64,000 nt of DNA, taken from Chitinophaga polysaccharea (lineage in GTDB: Bacteria; Bacteroidota; Bacteroidia; Chitinophagales; Chitinophagaceae). The DNA is taken from assembly GCF_902150045.1 (NCBI RefSeq), contig NZ_CABFVU010000001.1:1054001-1118000 (forward strand), read 5' to 3'. Under the pieces are notes generated by a model that saw only the letters and a program-made list of their open reading frames with translations, did not search any database and was not told where the DNA came from. Below are positions 53,501 through 61,800 of the stretch, piece after piece (position 1 is the stretch's first letter; every line of letters starts with the position of its first letter). Position numbers and translations under genes: made by a program.

Positions 53501-54025
53501 GCCGGCAGATACAATATCAGTTTCAGGGTATTGTCCACAGCTCCGTCTAAAATATGGATCGGTCACAGTACCTATAAATTTGATACTATCTATATACCAT
53601 CCACCGGTGGTGTATGGCAAACGGTTACGGATACCATCAGGCTGCCGGCACTCAATTATACCGGCGTGCATATACTGTCTGGCAGCCCGAAATTTAACTG
53701 GTTCAGTATTGATAATTGCGCGGCAAACGAACCCGCAGCCCGTATGGCTTACAGCAAAGCGGAATATCCTGCGGCAGAAACAGATAGCAAAGGGCCTGTC
53801 CTTTATCCCAATCCAACCAACGGGCAACTGACCATAGACCTGCGTGGTCAATCGTACCGGCGGCTGACCCTGCTGAATATCCGGGGCAATATATTGCGGC
53901 AATGGAATATTCAGAAAGGTGAACGGCAAATCAGCAAAGACATCAGCGCTTTGGCAGCAGGCACTTATATGCTGATACTGGAAGGCGACAAGAAAAACAA
54001 AACCTTCCGGATTATTAAAATCTAA
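50519..54025 (+). CDS. Secreted GH16 endo-beta-glucanase with CBM6-like modules and T9SS tail
   Basis: 1168 residues. After a signal helix (FPLLLLPLCLLCSTLNAQ) come a beta-sandwich region, the GH16 domain (about 320-560; LVFADEFNGSGKPDRTKWTV, RGSWPAIWLMP) with catalytic motif ELDVME (Glu436, Asp438, Glu441), Ig-like linkers, a CBM6-like module (from about 650, IEAENFDN), two Ig-like domains, a second CBM6-like module (from about 947, YEAESASN), and a C-terminal type IX secretion signal (LYPNPTNGQLTIDL ... GTYMLILEG). GH16 with this motif is usually a beta-1,3(4)-glucanase. It should work at the surface, feeding the SusC/SusD pair. Confidence 0.93.
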   Translation: MKTSKPRSDARKRTSLRRTTWLLQVCSNRLKIFPLLLLPLCLLCSTLNAQYLLLDDMEGHGLCSGKWTYYAGNTTTGKVEFGVANPDPSGLNTSPLVAKFTKDTSCFEYMSASCQLRDSFDLSTNSTFKMLVYSSTLDEIMFKLQPGNNYSKAVFFTFKPSRVNHWEEATYNFQSVKTRTDFSTIAIQYIDGKKANGILYFDLIQGPNPTAIVLKDTTILMGHENGAVLTASVIGGTLRPTLTPSNWSALNLPPGVTISSVQRVNDSTASITLSGNSPANYSRTTLKLSIAGAELTTANVASYTAKGNVLFEGNPNWTLVFADEFNGSGKPDRTKWTVDPRPKGWINGEQQVYTDTTRDNAQVRNGRLVITGKKDFPTGNTAEPWSSARLITQGKFDFLYGRVEVRARLPRARGSWPAIWLMPTTSAYGGWPKSGELDVMEHVGNNFGTVLSTIHTQNHNWTNGGGISNSKKLMDADTVYHVYTMEWAPDTIRFIYDTTQILSYANPHTDWKDWPFDQKFHLILNLAIGGGMGGSIVEADWPDSMLVDYARVYQKGLGTPVLDSITVTPADLSFLPGKQQQYTASALDQNGHTIAITPVWSITGTGNTITANGLATLNNSGQVIATATVDSTTKTGKAFVNRRTANYKLIPAKIEAENFDNSNSNRTEPCSDVGGGLDMSYIGSGTWFEYDINVPVCDTYRIQFRVAANSASSLRVQLDTTTLQTVSLPASGGWQKWVTVTSAPIRLEQGQQTIRIIANKDGWNFNWLRIIYADSVHLERIVVKPDSATITLGQVQQFTATGYAQDSSQLPVLPVWSASSSGSISSGGLFNGNVAGDYLVMATDGNKQDTAIVHVITPPALTRIVITPDSLTVPLRASQQYAAKGYDQYNNPYTFKANWSITGTGNSIDTNGVFTAGATPGTFAIIATGNGISDSAVVNVDYTCTVNNKYEAESASNRAPGPVLETCTDTGGGQNFTSLKAGDWFAYSNLVVPVAGRYNISFRVLSTAPSKIWIGHSTYKFDTIYIPSTGGVWQTVTDTIRLPALNYTGVHILSGSPKFNWFSIDNCAANEPAARMAYSKAEYPAAETDSKGPVLYPNPTNGQLTIDLRGQSYRRLTLLNIRGNILRQWNIQKGERQISKDISALAAGTYMLILEGDKKNKTFRIIKI

Positions 54026-54033
54026 ACACAAGG

Positions 54034-54065
54034 AGCCGTCCCATTGCAGAATGGGACGGCTTTTT
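54034..54065 (+). terminator. Intrinsic terminator of the GH16 operon
   Basis: A 12-bp perfect stem (AGCCGTCCCATT / AATGGGACGGCT) with a GCAG loop followed by TTTTT, 9 bp after the GH16 stop. Confidence 0.92.
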
Positions 54066-54074
54066 ACTGACATT

Positions 54075-54254
54075 ATGAAACGAACGAAGTATATCGGTTT
54101 ACTGATCATTAACCTGTTGTTATTTCATCCGGCGTTAGCACAAAATGTAAAAATTATTTTTGATACGGACATGGATTCTGCGCAGGATTGCTGCCAAATC
54201 CGATTCGTTGATGGCTCGGGGAAAATAGAGCCAGGAAGATATTCTTTGGCCTGA
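54075..54254 (+). pseudogene. N-terminal fragment of a secreted nucleoside-hydrolase-like protein
   Basis: A signal peptide (MKRTKYIGLLIINLLLFHPALAQ) is followed by NVKIIFDTDMDS, the N-terminal metal-binding strand of inosine/uridine-preferring nucleoside hydrolases, where DTDxDxDxDD is expected. After the second Asp the sequence becomes unrelated (AQDCCQIRFVDGSGKIEPGR) and stops at 59 residues. The usual length is over 300. A deletion seems to have joined the start to other sequence. A start at 54051 would lie in the terminator and is rejected. Confidence 0.65.
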
Positions 54255-54344
54255 AAGTCCCTTTTTTTGTCCGGATTGCCCTCCCCATATTTAATGTCAT
54301 GTCTTATTTTTGGCTTATATCTCTAATCCAACAAAGCCACTAAA

Positions 54345-54896
54345 ATGAGAACTGTAATTTTCGGTTTGAACATCAGCCTGGATGGGTATTGTGATCATAC
54401 TTTTCCTACTCCTGATGCGGAGCTTCATGACTATTTCACAGGAATGATGGACGGCGTAGACCTGATCTTTTTCGGCCGCGTTATGTACCAGCTCATGTTC
54501 CCCTATTGGTCTGACGTTGCCAAAAACCAATCCGGCACAGCAGATGAAAACAGGTTTGCGGAAAAACTTACTTCTATCAACAAAGTTGTTATTTCGCGGA
54601 CATTAGACAGTGTACAGGATAATACGCGGATCATTCGTAGTAATCCCGTAGAAGAGCTTCTTAAACTGAAACAGCAACCCGGGCAAAAAATTGCGGTAGA
54701 CAGCGTAAGCCTGCTTCCGGAATTGATAACAGCAGGTCTTATCGATGAATTCCGCTTAGTTATTCATCCGGTAATAGTGGGGAAAGGCAGACGATTGATG
54801 GATGATGGCAGTCTTCATGAAAACATTAATTTAAAGCTGGTTGAAACCATCCCTTTCAAATCCGGATGTGTGGCGCATCATTACCTGAAACAGTAA
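54345..54896 (+). CDS. Dihydrofolate reductase family protein (RibD C-terminal domain)
   Basis: 183 residues, a full RibD_C/DHFR-like fold: MRTVIFGLNISLDGYCDH at the start, VDLIFFGRVMYQLMFPYW, NKVVISRTLD, GQKIAVDSVSLLPELITAGL, IDEFRLVIHPVIVGKGRRL. These stand-alone members bind NADPH but are neither the housekeeping DHFR nor RibD; their substrates are mostly unknown. It stands alone, convergent with the acetyltransferase gene. Confidence 0.9.
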   Translation: MRTVIFGLNISLDGYCDHTFPTPDAELHDYFTGMMDGVDLIFFGRVMYQLMFPYWSDVAKNQSGTADENRFAEKLTSINKVVISRTLDSVQDNTRIIRSNPVEELLKLKQQPGQKIAVDSVSLLPELITAGLIDEFRLVIHPVIVGKGRRLMDDGSLHENINLKLVETIPFKSGCVAHHYLKQ

Positions 54897-54904
54897 CAGG
54901 GAAT

Positions 54905-55507
54905 TTACTCTCCTGATTCATTGATTGAACGCACTGGCCGGCACGGATTGCCAAAGGCTACACAATTTTCAGGGATAGACCTGGTTACAACGCTACCGGC
55001 GCCTATTACAGCGTTTCTTCCGATGGTTACACCGGGTAGTATAATTACTCCACCTCCTATCCACACATTATCCTCTATTTTAACCGGCAGTGCGAAAGTG
55101 CGGAAATAGGGGATCTCTTTATTCCCTGTCCAACCTTCCACCAATCGTTCCTGCATTTCTACCGGGTGTGTGGCAGTGTATATCTGTACATTGGAAGCGA
55201 TCAGTACATTGTTACCTATTTCAATCTTATTGCAATCAACAAAGGTGCAGTTGATATTAATAATAACATTATTGCCAATGGAAATATGCTTGCCATAATC
55301 ACAATAAAATGGCGTATCAATATTCACATTACTTCCGATAATATTGAATAACTGCGATAATATTTCTTTTCGGCTGGAAGTATCATCACTGGCTGTACTA
55401 TTGTATTCCCGGGTAAGTTTTCTTGCCCTGTGAATAAGCGACTGAATTTCACTATCAGAGGTATTGAACAGCTGTCCATCAAGGCATTTTTCTATCTCAG
55501 ACTTCAT
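54905..55507 (-). CDS. Sugar O-acetyltransferase (maltose/galactoside acetyltransferase type)
   Basis: 200 residues, typical for the LacA/Maa branch of left-handed beta-helix acyltransferases. An N-terminal helical mac-like segment is followed by hexapeptide repeats (NVNIDTPFYCDYGKHISIGN, VIININCTFVDCNKIEIGNN) and the motif IYTATHPVEMQER that contains the catalytic His. The end, NCVAFGNPCRPVRSI, is conserved. It transfers acetyl from acetyl-CoA to a sugar. It is convergent with the reductase gene and 52 bp from the Crp-like gene on the same strand. Confidence 0.92.
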   Translation of the reverse strand: MKSEIEKCLDGQLFNTSDSEIQSLIHRARKLTREYNSTASDDTSSRKEILSQLFNIIGSNVNIDTPFYCDYGKHISIGNNVIININCTFVDCNKIEIGNNVLIASNVQIYTATHPVEMQERLVEGWTGNKEIPYFRTFALPVKIEDNVWIGGGVIILPGVTIGRNAVIGAGSVVTRSIPENCVAFGNPCRPVRSINESGE

Positions 55508-55559
55508 TTCATGTATTTATTTTCCGAAGGTAAAATCCTTTTGGCAGCTTTTTTTTCAT

Positions 55560-56150
55560 CTATCTTAAAATCCTGTTCTGCGCCCTCAAATTACTTAAAT
55601 ACTGTTGGGTGATACCAAGAAAGGAAGCCATGTAGCCTAAATTTACCCGGTTTAAAAGAGTAGGATTTTCCCGGCAAAATTTATCATACCGTTCATGCGC
55701 TGTAAGATTTAATCTATCCAGCCGCAAAGTTTGCATTTTAAATAATACTTCCTGGTGAATTACCCTGCCCCAGTTGGCCAGGTCTATATCCGATGCGAAT
55801 AGTTGCTCCAGGATTTCAATGCTGATCAAATATATGCTGGCATCTTCCAGTACTTCTATAAATTCATAAGCGGGCATCTTATGATAAAATGAGGTAGATG
55901 AAAAAGTAATATCACCTTCACAACTAAACCAGTTAGTTACCTCCTTTCCTTTTACAGGAAAATAAGTGCGGGTACATCCTTCTTCTATAAAATATACATA
56001 ATGGTCTTTTGTACCAGGCCTGGTAAGCAACTGCCCTTTGGAATACTTATGTTCTTCCAAATGCCCGGCCAGCAGATCAAGAGAAGCTTCTGAAACATGG
56101 TAATAACGCCTGATCCCTGATATAATGTTAGATATTCTATCTTTATTCAA
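55560..56150 (-). CDS. Crp/Fnr-family transcriptional regulator
   Basis: 196 residues. The N-terminal cyclic-nucleotide-binding-like barrel (EHKYSKGQLLTRPGTKDHYV, YFIEEGCTRTYFPVKGKEVT, FSCEGDITFSSTSFYHKMPA) lacks the full cAMP phosphate-binding Arg-Ala motif, and the C-terminal part (NPTLLNRVNLGYMASFLGIT, QQYLSNLRAQNRIL) is a short winged helix. This is the Bacteroidota type whose ligand is usually unknown. It is divergent from the AraC gene across an 83-bp spacer and may form one transcript with the acetyltransferase. Confidence 0.9.
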   Translation of the reverse strand: MNKDRISNIISGIRRYYHVSEASLDLLAGHLEEHKYSKGQLLTRPGTKDHYVYFIEEGCTRTYFPVKGKEVTNWFSCEGDITFSSTSFYHKMPAYEFIEVLEDASIYLISIEILEQLFASDIDLANWGRVIHQEVLFKMQTLRLDRLNLTAHERYDKFCRENPTLLNRVNLGYMASFLGITQQYLSNLRAQNRILR

Positions 56151-56233
56151 TATTGGGAATTTCCTTCAAATTTAGCCAGAATATTCTTTATCACCAATCA
56201 GACAACTGATCTGAAAAACCAATACTTTTGTGT

Positions 56234-57103
56234 ATGCAATCGGCAATCACGCAGGTAAAATTTAAAGCAGGGCTTCCCTTGGAAATTGAAATTATTTCAA
56301 TTGCAGATACCGTTGCAAAACACCGCGATACTATTGCTATACCTCACAGGGCGGAGTTCTATCATATTTTTTGGGTACAAAAGGGAACTGCTGAATATCT
56401 TATAGACTTTGAGCCTGTAAAGGTAAAAGGACCTTCCTTTCTCTTTGTTAACAAAGACAGGGTACAGGCAATTGATACCAGGAGCAGGCATGATGGTAAG
56501 CTCCTGTTATTTACAGATAACTTTTTTGGGAAAACGGCAGAAGATGCAATGTACCTGCACAGTACAATTCTTTTCAATGACCTCCTGGATATTCCTGTTA
56601 TCAGTGTTGCCTCTTCTCCTTCATTACAGGTTATTTTCAATGCTATTGAAACAGAGCTAACAAAAGACAATGATGTCTACCATTACCAGCTCTTGCACAA
56701 CCTGCTTCATAACCTGCTTTTACTTGCAGAAAGAGAAAGGAGAAAGCAAGGCTTTAAAGAGATCGCCAAAGGCCCCGACCTTGACTATACAATATTATTC
56801 AGAGACTTGCTGGCAGCACATTTCAAAACCCTTAAATCAGTAAGTGGCTATGCTTCCCGGATGAATATATCAGAGAAACGTCTGACCAATGCCACCTCCA
56901 AAACAATGGGTAAGTCGCCCAAAACTATTATAGATGAGAGAGTAATGCTGGAAGCCAAACGGTTGCTTACCCATACGCATCTTTCCATTAAAGAAATTGG
57001 CTACGATCTTGGCTTTGAAGAACCTACCAATTTCATTAAGTACTTCCGTAAGCATACAGAAAAGACCCCTATCGAGTTCAGGGCAGCCTGCCTTCATCGG
57101 TAA
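56234..57103 (+). CDS. AraC-family transcriptional regulator
   Basis: 289 residues from ATG 56234. Residues 1-150 are a cupin-like sensor (PHRAEFYHIFWVQKGTAEYL, FVNKDRVQAI); the C-terminal 100 form the double HTH (VSGYASRMNISEKRLTNATS, SIKEIGYDLGFEEPTNFIKY, FRKHTEKTPIEFR). A TACTTTTG -7-like box at 56223-56230 is so close to the ATG that the mRNA would be almost leaderless. It precedes the SnoaL-like gene by 85 bp on the same strand and may control it. Confidence 0.92.
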   Translation: MQSAITQVKFKAGLPLEIEIISIADTVAKHRDTIAIPHRAEFYHIFWVQKGTAEYLIDFEPVKVKGPSFLFVNKDRVQAIDTRSRHDGKLLLFTDNFFGKTAEDAMYLHSTILFNDLLDIPVISVASSPSLQVIFNAIETELTKDNDVYHYQLLHNLLHNLLLLAERERRKQGFKEIAKGPDLDYTILFRDLLAAHFKTLKSVSGYASRMNISEKRLTNATSKTMGKSPKTIIDERVMLEAKRLLTHTHLSIKEIGYDLGFEEPTNFIKYFRKHTEKTPIEFRAACLHR

Positions 57104-57188
57104 GTTCCCAAAAGTATCATTCTTCTTCCCTTTTCTACCTTTCCCGGCCTTTTTACTTGTGCCATCTTTGTACCACAAAAAAAGAAGA

Positions 57189-58055
57189 ATGAAAGCACTA
57201 AAAACAACATGGCAAATAGCTGCAGTCATCAGCATTACTTCATGTTCACCCAAACTCACAAACACGTCACATATAAACAATACAGGTATGAGCACAAAAA
57301 AACAGCAGGTCACCGACCTTTTAAAAGCAATTGAAACAGGTGCAGCAGCACCGGTTGCCGTCATCAATCCGAACAACTACAAGCAACATAACCTGGCAGT
57401 TGCAGACGGTTTGGCTGGCTTTGGCGCAGCCCTTCAGCAACTGCCAAAAGGTTCCGCAAAAGTAACTACCGTGAGGGTTTTTGAAGATGGGAACTATGTA
57501 TTTGCACATACTGATTATAACTTCTTTGGCCCTAAGATTGGTTTTGATGTTTTCCGTTTTGAAGATGGAAAGATCGTGGAGCATTGGGATAACCTGCAAA
57601 CAACAGCAGGCCCTAACCCCAGTGGTCATACCATGACGGATGGCGCAACACAGATAACAGACCTGGATAAAACAGCAGCCAACAAAACATTGGTAAGAAC
57701 ATTTGTAGATGATATCCTGGTGAACGGCCGGATGGAAAAGTTAGCAGGTTACTTTGATGGTGATAATTACATCCAGCATAATCCCCTGATCCCTGACCAG
57801 CTTTCCGGTTTAGGAAAAGCATTAGGTGAGATGGCCAAAGCAGGGATTACCATGAAATACGATAAAATACACCAGGTGTTAGGCGAAGGCAACTTTGTGC
57901 TTGTTGTAAGTGAAGGTCAGCTGGGAGGTAAACATAATTCTTTCTATGACCTGTTCAGGGTAGAAAATGGGAAAATAGCAGAACATTGGGATACAATTGA
58001 AGAAATTCCTGCCAAAGAGGAATGGAAGAACAACAACGGTAAGTTTGGATTCTGA
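57189..58055 (+). CDS. Exported protein with two SnoaL/NTF2-like domains
   Basis: 288 residues from ATG 57189. A signal with lipobox-like SITSCSP gives a probable lipoprotein (MKALKTTWQIAAVISITSCS). Two homologous SnoaL-like domains follow, about 40-145 (YKQHNLAVADGLAGFGAALQ, FDVFRFEDGKIVEHWDNLQ) and 160-285 (YIQHNPLIPDQLSGLGKALG, YDLFRVENGKIAEHWDTIEE). This points to an internal duplication. NTF2-fold proteins of this kind include small-molecule isomerases and many of unknown role. The upstream CATCTTTG is a likely -7 box. Confidence 0.85.
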   Translation: MKALKTTWQIAAVISITSCSPKLTNTSHINNTGMSTKKQQVTDLLKAIETGAAAPVAVINPNNYKQHNLAVADGLAGFGAALQQLPKGSAKVTTVRVFEDGNYVFAHTDYNFFGPKIGFDVFRFEDGKIVEHWDNLQTTAGPNPSGHTMTDGATQITDLDKTAANKTLVRTFVDDILVNGRMEKLAGYFDGDNYIQHNPLIPDQLSGLGKALGEMAKAGITMKYDKIHQVLGEGNFVLVVSEGQLGGKHNSFYDLFRVENGKIAEHWDTIEEIPAKEEWKNNNGKFGF

Positions 58056-58113
58056 TTCAATTTACTTATCCAGCTTTATTACGGTATAAATCAACAAGGG
58101 CCGCGCAGCCCCC

Positions 58114-58138
58114 AAAGCCACTCTCTATGAGTGGCTTT
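58114..58138 (+). terminator. Hairpin after SnoaL-like gene
   Basis: A 10-bp perfect stem (AAAGCCACTC / GAGTGGCTTT) with a TCTAT loop. TTT is part of the stem; the following bases are not T-rich, so efficiency is uncertain. Confidence 0.65.
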
Positions 58139-58327
58139 GCCGGTTAAATTTTACTTGCTCCTGAAAAAAAGAAGATATACATTTGTCCAGCACTTTTCGC
58201 AACAAGTTTTAACCCTCATCTTTTGAAAACCGCTCAACCCAAACGTAATATTCTGCCGTTTAGAGGGAAGCTAATTTTACATCTGTTTTTTGGAGCTCAT
58301 TTTATTGTGTCGTAAGATACCTGGCCT

Positions 58328-58573
58328 ATGCATACACAAAACAGAAGGCATTTTTCAAAGAATGCCGCTATTTTATCTCTCATACTTATCTTTTTGCCGT
58401 CTACCCTGGTGGTTGGAGCAGGACCGGAGTTTCGTGTCGCGTTCACGGATACCGGTTATCAGGTTTACCAATACAAAGATCCGCATGTAAGTGCCGTTTG
58501 TATAACCAATACGGCAGCAACCAACCGGGGCAAGGCAATTCACAGCGTTCAGAAAACCAGTTATATAAATTAA
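58328..58573 (+). CDS. Hypothetical small exported protein
   Basis: 81 residues: a signal-like hydrophobic segment (AAILSLILIFLPSTLVVGAG) and a short polar part with no recognised domain (EFRVAFTDTGYQVYQYKDPH). It could be the degraded start of a larger surface protein related to the one at 58836, which has a similar leader. The next 260 bp up to 58835 hold no convincing gene. Confidence 0.35.
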   Translation: MHTQNRRHFSKNAAILSLILIFLPSTLVVGAGPEFRVAFTDTGYQVYQYKDPHVSAVCITNTAATNRGKAIHSVQKTSYIN

Positions 58574-58835
58574 ACCCTCATTAAAACCGATTCTATGGAT
58601 CAACCTTAGCCGATCAAAGTAAAATAACAACTCCGTACTGATGGGACAGATGGACCAGGGTAACAAGAGAACTTTATCCCTCACCAGATTACCTGCAGTC
58701 AAAATTATCAAGATCAGTACAACCAATAATAACGTAAACAAATTAATTCTTGATCAGGGAGCAGGAATGCGCTATGCTGTGAAAGCACCAGTGACTGGCT
58801 GGCAAAACCCTTTCCCCTGCATTTAACAGTTTTAT

Positions 58836-61800
58836 ATGAGCGACCTATTTATCCGGGCTATCAACAGGAACCTGCTGATACTTTTCCTTATACTGGTTGG
58901 TTCCAGCAGCTTTGCAGCCGACAGGCATTTCAAAGATCCTTCTTCTCCTGCAACAGCTGCCACCGGTCCACAAATCATAAGCGTCACTGTGCCGGCAAAC
59001 GACTACTACGGAATTTATAAGACCCTTAGCTTTAAAGTAAAATATGATCAGGTGGTTATTGTAGACCAAACCACAGGTATTCCATATATCAACCTGATTA
59101 TTGGCGCTGATATGGTAGAGGCTTCATATATTGGCGGGACCGGTACCGATGAATTAACATTCCGCTATGCTGTACAGTTTGACCAAATGGACATGGACGG
59201 TATCACTGTAGCACCACTATTACAAAACAACGGCGGCACTATCAAAGATGCACTGGGTAACGATGCATCCACCACATTACAGAACGTTGCCTCAACTGCC
59301 CTGGTAAGGGTAAACACCTCCATACCGTCTGTAACATTATCAACTGTGCCTATGCCAACCAATGCACCGTTTTTTGTTACGGCTACCTTCAGTGAACCGG
59401 TGTCCGGCCTTACCGTAAGCGATTTCAGTGTGCTGAATACAACGGTAAGCTCCCTGTCAACCTCCGACAATATCACTTATAAGGTGTTGATGACCCCAGC
59501 TTCCGAAGGTACCCGGCCGATCAGTCTTCCTTCAAATGCAGCTCAAAACATTGGGCATAACCCGAACACCCCTTCCAATACCTTAGTGTATACCTATGAC
59601 GTAACACGTCCGGTAGTTACTTCTGTATCTGTACCAACACCACGCTACTATAAAGCAGGAGAAGCATTAACCTTCACGGTTAACTTCAATGAGAACATCA
59701 CACTGGACCTCACGGGTGGTTCACCGGAGCTTAAACTCGGTATAGGATCGGCGGGCGCGGATGCTGTTTACAGCAGCGCTACCAACAACAGTATCACCTT
59801 CAGTTATACCGTAATGGACGGCGATACGGATATGGACGGCATCTCAGTAAATGCGCTTCTGCTCAATGGTTCAGGCATTCGCGATATTGCTACCAATATT
59901 GCCGATCTCACACTTCACAACATTGCCTCTACGGCGAATGTACGTGTAAACACATCACATCCGGCCGTAGCGGTTACAAGCACTGCCCCTGCTATTATAA
60001 ATGCACCATTCAATGCTACCATCACTTTCAGCGAATCCGTAATCAACTTTGTGGCAGGCGATGTGACCGTTTCCAATGGTACCGTAACTAATTTTACTAC
60101 TATTGACTCCCGTACTTATGCCATAACAGTTTCACCAACTACTGATGGCGCTGTAACCGTGAACATAGCCGCCGATGTGGCAGAGAATATCGCCGCCAAT
60201 GGCAACAACGCCTCCAACACGCTGTCCCGCATCAATGATGCTACTCCCCCTTCAGTAACATCAGTAGATGTACCACCCAATGGTTATTATAAAGCATCTT
60301 CCATAATGGACTTCACTGTTCATTTCAGCGAAAGCATTACGCTGAATACAACCGGCGGCAATCCTCAACTGAGTCTTACCTTTGGCTCATCTACCGTAAA
60401 TGCTACCTATACCGGCATGGCAGGTACAGATGCATTGAATTTCAGTTATACTGTGGTGAATGGCGACATGGATATGAATGGTATTGCAGTAAGCGCTCTC
60501 CTGCTTAATGGCAGTACCATTGAAGACATTGTCAGTAACAATGCAAACCCGGCATTGAATAATGTGGCCAATACCACAGGTATATTTGTCAATACACAGC
60601 ATCCATCCGCAACACTGTCTACAACAGCGCCAGCATTAGTAAATGCTCCTTTCTATATCACTATTGTCTTCAGCGAAGCCGTAACAGGTTTGGCCGGGGA
60701 TGATTTCAGTGTAACAAATGCAACCGTCAGCGCCCCACTTACTACAGACAATATCACCTATACCGTATTGGTTTCGCCTACCTCCAACGGCGCCGTAAGC
60801 ATCAGCTTACCGGCAGGTGCGGCAGTAAATATCGGCGGCAACGACAATACTGCTTCCAACACGCTCAATAATACCTTTGATGGTACCGTCCCAACAGTTA
60901 CGGCCGTAGCGGTGCCCGCAAACGGGTACTACAAAGCAGGTACAACGCTCGACTTCATTGTCAGATTCAGCGAAGACATCACGCTGAATACAACCGGCGG
61001 TGTTCCTTCACTGGGGCTCAACATCGGTACTGCAATTGCTAACGCCACCTGTACCGGCACCAACGGTACGAATGGGCTAAACTTCAGTTACACAGTACAA
61101 AGCGGCGACATGGACATGGATGGCATCAATGTAAGCACCCTGTCATTAAATGGCGCTACCATCAGGGATGATGCGACTAACAACGCTGACCTGGCATTGA
61201 ATAATATTGGCAACACAACATTTGTACGGGTAAATACTGCTATCCCTACAGTAACGCTATCTACTACTGCGGCCAGTTATGTTAATATGCCATTTGTTGT
61301 TACTGTTACTTTCAGCGAGCCGGTGAACGGCCTTACGATGGGTGATTTCACCACAGTGTCTGCGGGGCTTAGCGGCCTTTACACCACAGATAATATCACT
61401 TATACATTAACAGTAACGCCACTCGCCGAAGGCCCTGTAAGCATTGCCTTACCGGCAGATAAAACAGTAAATATCGGCGACAATGGTAACGCGGCTTCCA
61501 ATACGCTGAGCGTTACCTACGATATCACCCAGCCAACTGTTGCATCTGTAACCGTACCGGCAGATCAATATTACAGAGCTGGACAAGTGCTGAACTTTAC
61601 CGTCAACTTCGATGAGGACATCCAACTGGATGCCATCGGCGGTCCCCCTTATCTCACCCTTACTATCGGCACCACTACTGTGAATGCTACCTATACAGGT
61701 GTTTCCACCGCAAGAGGACTCAACTTCAGTTATACGGTAGTAAACGGGGATAATGATATGGATGGCCTCACTGTTAATTCACTTGTACTTAATGGTTCCG

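Noticed and set aside
53129..54109. 326-codon open frame opposite the end of the GH16 gene
   Set aside because: Antisense shadow and it crosses the GH16 terminator.
58641..58826. 61-codon open frame upstream of the giant protein
   Set aside because: No signal, domain or start context; probably noncoding.
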